NCBI RefSeq assembly: GCF_910592395.1
Contig: NC_088324.1
Coordinates: 4,616,953-4,680,952, forward strand
DNA: 64,000 bases
Direction: 5' to 3'
Origin: Lineus longissimus
Lineage: Eukaryota > Nemertea > Pilidiophora > Heteronemertea > Lineidae
Both the position numbers and the translations under genes were made by a program. Position 1 is the stretch's first letter; each line of letters starts with the position of its first letter. Shown here piece after piece: positions 52,001 through 61,000 of the stretch. Below the pieces are notes generated by a model. It saw only the letters and a program-made list of their open reading frames with translations. It was not told the DNA's origin and did no database searches.

Positions 52001-55000
52001 CGGTTGTTGCGACCGATCACGCTCATCTTGGTTATACAGAGTCGATATGCCCGATTGGACAAACTGAGACCGCAATTTCGAGATTCTGCGATGATAAGTT
52101 GTCATTCGACTAGGAATATTAGACTAGTGGCAATGAAAGTCGGTCGGCGATGGCGGTTGTTGCGACCGATCACGCTCATTTTGGTTACACAGAGTCTAGA
52201 TGACCGATCGGACAAACTTAGACGGCAATTTCGAGATTCTCCAATGATAAGTTGTCATTTGACTAATGATATAAGACTACTGGCGATGATTGTCATTTGG
52301 TAATGGCGCTCGTCGTGATTGATCACTCTAATTTTGGTTTTTCAGAGTCGAGATTCCTGATTGGACAAACTGAGACTGCAATTTTGAGATTCTGCGATGA
52401 TAAGTTGTCATTTGATAGCGATATTAAATGACTGGCGATGAAAGTCGATTGGCGATGGCGCTCGTCGCGACCTATCATGCTCATTTTGGTTTTACAGAGT
52501 GGAGATGCCCAATTTGACAAAGTGAGACCGCAATTTCAGGTTTCTACGATGATAAATTGTCATTCGACTAACGATATAAGACTACTTGCGATGATTGTCA
52601 GTCGGCAATGGCGCTCATCGTGATGGATCACGCTAATTTTGGTTTTTCAGAGTCAAGATGCCTGATTGGTCAAACTGAGACCGCAATTTCGAGATTCTGC
52701 GATGAAAAGTTGTCATTCGATAGCAATATTACACTACTGACGATGAAAGTCGGTCGGTGATGGCGCTCGTCGGGACCGATCCATTCATATTGGCTAAAAA
52801 GAGTGAAGATGACCGATTACACTAACTGAGACTGCAATTTCGAGAGTCTGCGACGAGAAGTTGTCTTTCAACTAACGATATAAGACTACTGGCGATGATG
52901 GTCGGTCGACGATGGCGCTCGTCGCGACCGATTACCCTCATTTTGGATATACAGAGTCGAGATACCTGATTGGACAAACTGAGACCGCAATTTCAAGATT
53001 CTGCAATGATAAGTTGTTATTCAACTAGCAATATTACGCTACTGGCAATGAAAGTCGTCGGTGATGGCGCTCGTCGCGACCGATCACGCTCATTTTGGTT
53101 ATACAGAGTGAAGATGGCCGATTACACTAACTGAGACTGCAATTTCCAGATTCTGCGATGAAAAGTTGTCATTCGATAGCGATATTACACTACTGGCGAT
53201 GAAGGTCGGTCGGTGATGGCGCTCGTCGCGACCGATCACGCTCATATTGGTTATAAAGAGTGAAGATGACCGATTACACTAACTGAGACTGCAATTTCGA
53301 GAGTCTGCGACGAGAAGTTGTCTTTCAACTAACGATATAAGACTACTGGCGATGATGGTCGGTCGGTGATGACGCTCGTCGCGATCGATTGCGCTCATTT
53401 TGGATATACAGAGTCGAGATGCCTGATTGGACAAACTGAGACCGCATTTCAAGTTTCTGCAATGATAAGTTGTCATTTGACTATATATTACACGACTGTC
53501 AATGAAAGTCGGTCGGTGATGGCGCTCGTCGCGACTGATCACGCTCATTTTGGTTATACAGAGTGGAGATGACCGATTAGACAAACTGAGACAACAATTT
53601 CGAGATTCTGCGATGATAAGTCATCATTCAATAGCGATATTACACTACTGGCGATGAAAGTCGGTCGGCGATGGCGCTCGTCGCGACCGATCACACTAAT
53701 TTTGGTTATACAGAGTCGAAATGGCCGATGGACAAACTGAGACCGCAATTTCGAGATTCTGCGATGATAAGTTGTCATTCGACTAGGAATATTAGACTAG
53801 TGGCAATGAAAGTCGGTCGGCGATGGCGGTTGTTGCGACCGATCACGCTCATTTTGGTTATACAGAGTCGATATGCCCGATTGGACAAACTGAGACCGCA
53901 ATTTCGAGATTCTGCGATGATAAGTTGTCATTCGACTAGGAATATTAGACTAGTGGCAATGAAAGTCGGTCGGCGATGGCGGTTGTTGCGACCGATCACG
54001 CTCATTTTGGTTACACAGAGTCTAGATGACCGATCGGACAAACTTAGACGGCAATTTCGAGATTCTCCAATGATAAGTTGTCATTTGCCTAATGATATAA
54101 GACTACTGGCGATGATTGTCATTTGGTAATGGCGCTCGTCGTGATTGATCACTCTAATTTTGGTTTTTCAGAGTCGAGATTCCCGATTGGACAAACTGAG
54201 ACCGCAATTTCGAGAATCTGCGATGATAACTTGTCATTTGATAGCAATATTGAATGACTAGCGATGAAAGTCGATCGGCGATGGCGCTCGTCGCGACCGA
54301 TCATGCTCATTTCGGTTTTACATAGTAGAGATGACGAATTGGACAAACTGAGACCACAATTTCGAGATTCTGCGATGATAAGTTGTCATTCGATAGCGAT
54401 ATTACACGACTGGCGATGAAAGTCGGTCGGTGATGGCGCTCGTCGAGACCAATCACGCTCATATTGGTTATACAGAGTCGAGATGCCAGATTGGACTAAC
54501 TGAGACCGCAATTTCGAGATTCTGCGATGAAAAGTTGTCATTCGATAGCGATATTACACGACTGGCGATAAAGATCGGTCGGTGATGGCGCTCGTCGGGA
54601 CCGATCACGCTCATATTGGCTAAAAAGAGTGAAGATGACCGATTACACTAACTGAGACTGCAATTTCGAGAGTCTGCGACGAGAAGTTGTCTTTCAACTA
54701 ACGATATAAGACTACTGGCGATGATGGTCGGTCGGTGATGGCACTCGTCGCGACCGATTGCGCTCATTTTGGATATACAGAGTCGAGATGCCTGATTTGA
54801 CAAACTGAGACCGCATTTCAAGATTCTGCAATGATAAGTTGTCTTTTGACTATATATTACACTACTGGCGATGAAAGTCGGTCGGGGATGGCGCTCGTCG
54901 CGACCGATCACGCACATTTTGGTTATACAGAGTCGAGATGACCGATGGACAAACTGGGACCGCAATTTGCAGATTTTGCGATGATTAGTTGTCACTCCAC

Positions 55001-56146
55001 TAAAGATATAAGACTACTGGCGATGATGGCCGGTCGGTGATGGCACTCGTCGCGACCGATTGCGCTCATTTTGGATATACAGAGTCGAGATGCCTGATTT
55101 GACAAACTGAGACCGCATTTCAAGATTCTGCAATGATAAGTTGTCATTTGACTATATATTACACTACTGGCGATGAAAGTCGGTCGGCGATGGCGCTTGT
55201 CACGACCGATCACCCTCATTTTGGTTTTACAGAGTCAGGATGCCCGATTGGACAAACTGAGACGGTAATTTCGAGATTCTCCAATGATAAGTTGTCATTT
55301 GACTAACGATATAAGACTACTGGCGATGATTGTCAGTTGGTAATGGCGCTTGTCGTGATAGATCACTCTAATTTTGGTTTTTCAGAGTCGAGATGCCCGA
55401 TTGGACAAACTGAGACCGCAATTTCGAGATTCTGCGATGATAACTTGTTATTTGATAGCAATATTAAATAACTGGCGATGAAAGTCGATCGGCGATGGCG
55501 CTCGTCGCGACCGATCAATGTCATTTTGGTTATACGGAGTCGAGATGACTGATTCGACTAACTGAGACCGCAATTTCAAGATTCTGCGATGATAAATTGT
55601 CATTCGACTAACGATATAAGACTACTGGCGATGATTGTCAGTTGGCGATGGCGCTCCTCGTCATTGATCACGCTAATTTTGGTTTTTCAGAGTAGAGATG
55701 CCCGATTGGACAAACTGAGACCGCAATTTCGAGATTCTGCGATGATAAGTTGTCATTCGATAGTGATATTACACGAGTGGCGATGAAAGTCGGTTGGTGA
55801 TGGCGCTCGTCGCGACCGATCACCTTCATTCTGGTTATACAGAGTCGAGATAACCGATTGGACAAACAGAGATCGCAATTTCAAGATTCTACGATCATAA
55901 GTTGTCATTCGACTAGCAATATTAGACTAGTGGCGATGAAAGTCGGTCGGTGATGGCGCTCGTCGCAACCGATCACGCTCATTTTGGTTATACAGAGTCG
56001 AGATGACCGGTTACCCTAACTGAGACTGCAATTTCCAGAGTCTGCGACGAGAAGTTGTCTTTCAACTAGCAGTATTAGACTAGTGGCGATGAAAGTCGGT
56101 CGGCGATGGCCCTCGTCGCGACCGATCACGCTCATTTTGGTTATAC
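49018..56146 (+). repeat. 153-bp satellite array, forward orientation
   Basis: Monomer period measured directly: ACTACTG occurs at 49381, 49534, 49687 and 49840, each 153 bp apart. The consensus contains GATGGCGCTCGTCGCGACCG, TTTTGGTTATACAGAGTCGA, GACAAACTGAGACCGCAATT and GAGATTCTGCGATGATAAGT. The GGTCGGTCGGCGA...TCGTCGCGACCGATC segment is an imperfect dyad. About 46 monomers. Small ORFs across it on both strands are by-products. Confidence 0.95.
50497..54148 (+). repeat. Higher-order repeat, 2 x 1826 bp
   Basis: 50497-52322 and 52323-54148 are near-identical at an offset of exactly 1826 bp (12 monomers, averaging about 152 bp). Single-base differences are seen at, for example, 50702/52528, 50826/52652 and 54086. 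Adjacent monomers within the unit differ much more. A third copy from 54149 is recognisable but diverged. Within the unit, two adjacent monomers (about 51950-52102 and 52103-52255) are themselves recent duplicates. Confidence 0.9.
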
Positions 56147-56569
56147 GCTATCAAATGACAAGTTATCATCGCAGAATATCGAAATTGCGGTCTCAGTTTG
56201 TCCAATCGGGAAACTCTACTCTGAAAAACCAAAATGATAGTGATCGATCACGACAAGCGCCATTGCCAACTGACAATCATCGCCAGTAGTCTTATATCGT
56301 TAGTAGAATGACAACTTATCATCGCAGAATCTTGAAATTGCGGTCTCAGTTAGTCGAATCGGTCATCTCGACTCCGTATAACCAAAATGAGCGTGATATG
56401 TGGCGACATGCGACTTCGCCGACCGACTTTCATCGCCAGTAGTCTTGTATCGTTAGTCGAATGACAACTTATCATCGCAGAATCTTGAAATTGCGGTCTC
56501 AGTTTGTCCAATCGGTCATCTCGACTCTTTATAACCAAAATTAGCGTGATCGATCACGACAAGCAATAA

Positions 56570-56968
56570 GGAGCCTCATGGCCTAGTGGTTAACACTGCT
56601 GGCCACCACGCAATAGGGCCCGGGTTCGATCCCGGGGAGAACCCAAGATCGTATGTCTGGATGAACCGGCGTGGCTTTCAAGGAACCACAATTCCTGGCT
56701 CTTCACAGTCCTTCGAATGAGACTCAAAACTGAGGTTCCTTGTACCTGGCGTCTATGCCAGGGCAAGCTAAGACCCCATCAAGTGAGAAACATGAGTAGC
56801 TTTCGTGGACTCTATCTCTCTCGCCAAAGTCGGACCACTAGGCCGATAAACCCAATTGGCACCTAACCGTAGTGGCACGCAGGATACGCTCATCCCGCCT
56901 TGGAGGAGGATTACACCTTAGAGAATGACCCCTCCAAGTGCAGAGCGAACGCTGAAGAAGAAGAAGAA
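56570..56968 (+). mobile_element. tRNA-derived SINE inside the satellite
   Basis: The 5' head resembles a tRNA with both internal RNA polymerase III promoter boxes: A box TGGCCTAGTGG (56579-56589) and B box GGTTCGATCCC (56623-56633). A unique body of about 310 bp follows, then a (GAA)5 tail (56954-56968). About 70 bp of the expected satellite monomer is missing at the insertion site, and no target duplication is clear. The family of the body is not recognised. Confidence 0.8.
56579..56633 (+). promoter_or_regulatory. RNA polymerase III internal promoter (A and B boxes)
   Basis: TGGCCTAGTGG and GGTTCGATCCC, 33 bp apart, match the tRNA-type A and B consensus at nearly every position. They would drive SINE transcription on the plus strand. 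Confidence 0.75.
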
Positions 56969-58050
56969 TCATCGCAGAATCTCGAAATTGCGGTCTCAGT
57001 TTGTCCAATCGGGCATCTCGACTCTGTATAACCAAAATGAACGTGATCGGTCGCGACGAGCACCATCACCACCCGACTTTCATCGCCAGTCCTGTAATAT
57101 CGCTATCGAATGACAACTTATCATCGCAGAATCTCGAAATTTCGGTCTCAATTTGTACAATTCGTCATCTCGACTCTCTAAAACCATAATGAGCATGATC
57201 GGTCGCGACGAGCGCCATCGCCGACTGACAATCATTGCCCGTAGTCTTATGTTGTTGGTCGAAATGACAACTTATCATTGCAGAATCTTGAAATTACGGT
57301 CTCAGTTAGTGGAATCGGTCATCTCGACTCCGTATAACCAAAATGAGCGTGATCGGTCGCGACGAGCGACTTCGCCGACCTACTTTAATCGCCAGTAGTG
57401 TAATATCGCTAGTCGAATGACAACTTATCATCGCAGAATCTCGAAATTGCGGTCTCAGTTTGTCCAATTCGTCATCTCGACTCTGTAAAACCATAATGAG
57501 CGTGATCGGTCGCGACGAGCGCTATCACCAATCGACCTTTATCGCCAGTCGTGTAATATCTCTATCAAATGACAACTTATCATCGCATAATCTAAAAATT
57601 GTGGTCTCAGTTTGTCTAATCGGTCAACTCGACTCTGTATAACCAAAATAATCGTGATCGGTCGCGACGAGCGCCATCGCCGACCGACCATCATCGCCAG
57701 TAGTCTTATATCGTTAGTTGAAAGACAACTTCTCGTCGCAGACTCTCGAAATTGCAATCTCAGTTAGTGTAATCGGTCATCTCCACTCTGTATAACCATA
57801 ATGAATGTGATCGGTCGCGACGAGCGCCATCGCTCACCGACCGTCATCGCCAGTCTTGTAATATCACTAGTCGAATGACAACTTCTCATCGCAGAATCTG
57901 GAAATTGCCGTCTAAGTTTGTCCAATCGGTCATCTTGACTCTGTATAACCAAAATGAGCGTGATCAGTCGCGACGACCGCCATCGCCGACCGACTTTCAT
58001 TGCCACTAGTCTAATATTCCTAGTCGAATGACAACTTATCATCGCAGAAT

Positions 58051-61000
58051 CTTACCAAGCAATGCTTACCAAGCAATGCTTACCAAGCAATGCTTACCAA
58101 GCAATGCTTACCATGCAATGCTTACCAAGCGATGCTTACCAAGCAATGCTTACCATGCAATGCTTACCAAGCAATGCTTACCATGCAATGCTTACCATGC
58201 AATGCTTACCAAGCAATGCTTACCATGCAATGCTTACCAAGCAATGCTTACCATGCAATGCTTACCATGCAATGCTTACAAAGCAATGCTTACCATGCAA
58301 TGCTTACCATGCAATGCTTACCAAGCGATGCTTACCAAGCAATGCTTACCATGCAATGCTTTCCATGCAATGCTTACCAAGCAATGCTTACCATGCAATG
58401 CTTACCATGTAATGCTTACCAAGCAATGCTTACCATGCAATGCTTACCATGCAATGCTTACTAAACAATGCTTACCAAGCAATGCTTACCATGCAATGCT
58501 AACCAAGCAATACTTACCATGCAATGCATACCAAGCAATGCTTACCAAGCAATGCTTACCATGCAATACTCACAAAGCAATGCTTACCAAGCAATGCTTA
58601 CCATGCAATGCTTACCAAGCAATGCTTACCAAGGAATGCTTGCCATGCAATGCTTACCAAGCAATGCTTACCAAGGAATGCTTACCATTCAATGCTTACC
58701 AAGCAATGCTTACCAAGCAATGCTTACCAAGCAATGTTACCAAGCAATGCTTACCATGCAATGCTTACCATGCAATGCTCACCAAGCAATGCTCACCATG
58801 CAATGCTCACCATGCAATGCTCATCATGCAATGCTCACCATGCAATGCTCACCATGCAATGCTAACCATGATATGCTCACCATGCAATGCTCACCATGCA
58901 ATGCTCACCATGCAATGCTCAGCATGCAATGCTCACCATGCGATGCTCACCATGCAATGCTCACCATGCGATACTCACCATGCGATGCTGACCAAGCGAT
59001 GCTAACCATGCAATGCTCACCAAGTGATGCTCACCAAGCGATGCTCACCAAGCGATGCTCACCAAGCGATGCTCACCAAGCGATGCTCACCAAGCGATGC
59101 TCACCAAGCGATGCTCACCAAGCGATGCTCACCATGCAATGCTCACCAAGCAATGCTTACCAAGCAATGCTTACCATGCAATGCTTACCAAGCAATGCTT
59201 ACCAAGCAATGCTTACCATGCAATGCTTACCATGCAATGCTTACCAAGCAATGCTTACCAAGCAATGCTTACCAAGCAATGCTTACCATGCAATGCTTAC
59301 CAAGCAATGCTTACCATGCAATGCTTACCATGCAATGCTTACCAAGCAATGCTTACCATGCAATGCTTACCATGCAATGCTTACCAAGCAATGCTTACCA
59401 TGCAATGCTTACCATGCGATGCTTACCAAGCGATGCTTACCAAGCAATGCTTACCAAGCAATGCTTACCATGCAATGCTTTCCATGCAATGCTTACCAAG
59501 CAATGCTTACCATGCAATGCTTACCATGCAATGCTTACCAAGCAATGCTTAACATGCAATGCTTACCATGCAATGCTTACCAAGCAATGCTTACCATGCA
59601 ATGCTTACCAAGCAATGCTTACCAAGCAATGCTTACCAAGCAATGCTTACCAAGCAATGCTTACCAAGCAATGCTTACCAAGCAATGCTTACCAAGCAAT
59701 GCTTACCAAGCAATGCTTACCAAGCAATGCTTACCAAGCAATGCTTACCAAGCAATGCTTACCATGGAATGCTTTCCATGCAATACTTACCAAGCAATGC
59801 TTACCATGCAATGCTTACCAAGCAATGCTTACCAAGCAATGCTTACCAAGCAATGCTTACCAAGCAATGCTTACCAAACAATGCTTACCAAGCAATGCTT
59901 ACCAAGCAATACTTACCAAGCAATGCTTACCAAGCAATGCTTACCAAGCAATGCTTACCATGCAATGCTTTCCATGCAATGCTTACCAAGCAATGCTTAC
60001 CATGCAATGCTTACCAAGCAATGCTTACCAAGCAATACTTACCATGCAATACTCACAAAGCAATGCTTACCAAGCAATGCTTACCATGCAATGCTTACCA
60101 AGCAGTGCTTACCAAGCAGTGCTTGCCATGCAATGCTTACCAAGCAATGCTTACCAAGGAATGCTTACCATTCAATGCTTACCAAGCAATGCTTACCAAG
60201 CAATGCTTACCAAGCAATGTTACCAAGCAATGCTTACCATGCAATGCTTACCATGCAATGCTCACCAAGCAATGCTCACCATGCAATGCTCACCATGCAA
60301 TGCTCACCATGCAATGCTCACCATGATATGCTCACCATGCAATGCTCACCATGCAATGCTCACCATGCAATGCTCACCATGCGATGCTCACCATGCAATG
60401 CTCACCATGCGATACTCACCATGCGATGCTCACCAAGCGATGCTAACCATGCAATGCTCACCAAGTGATGCTCACCAAGCGATGCTCACCAAGCGATGCT
60501 CACCAAGCGATGCTCACCAAGCGATGCTCACCAAGCGATGCTCACCAAGTGATGCTAACCAAGCGATGCTCACCAAGCGATGCTCACCAAGCGATGCTCA
60601 CCATGCAATGCTCACCAAGCAATGCTCACCAAGCAATGCTTACCATGCAATGCTTACCAAGCAATGCTTAACATGCAATGCTTACCATGCAATGCTTTCC
60701 ATGCAATGCTTACCAAGCAATGCTTACCATGCAATGCTTACCATGCAATGCTTACCAAGCAATGCTTAACATGCAATGCTTACCATGCAATGCTTACCAA
60801 GCAATGCTTACCATGCAATGCTTACCAAGCAATGCTTACCAAGCAATGCTTACCAAGCAATGCTTACCAAGCAATGCTTACCAAGCAATGCTTACCAAGC
60901 AATGCTTACCAAGCAATGCTTACCATGGAATGCTTTCCATGCAATACTTACCAAGCAATGCTTACCATGCAATGCTTACCAAGCAATGCTTACCATGCAA

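Larger units (their letters stand above)
56147..58050 (-). repeat. 153-bp satellite array, inverted orientation
   Basis: From 56147 the monomers read in reverse complement (AACTTATCATCGCAGAATCT, CGGTCTCAGTTTGTCCAATC) to the minisatellite junction. The switch point reads TTATAC/GCTATCAAATGAC. A SINE interrupts at 56570-56968. Confidence 0.92.

Noticed and set aside
56570-56643. Functional tRNA gene
   Set aside because: A and B boxes are present, but the sequence runs into a 400-bp body with a GAA tail; this is a SINE head.
49391-58042. Arg/Ser-rich ORFs on both strands of the 153-bp satellite
   Set aside because: They recur with the satellite period in alternating frames (153 is divisible by 3, so frames persist) and change with each monomer; by-products of the repeat.
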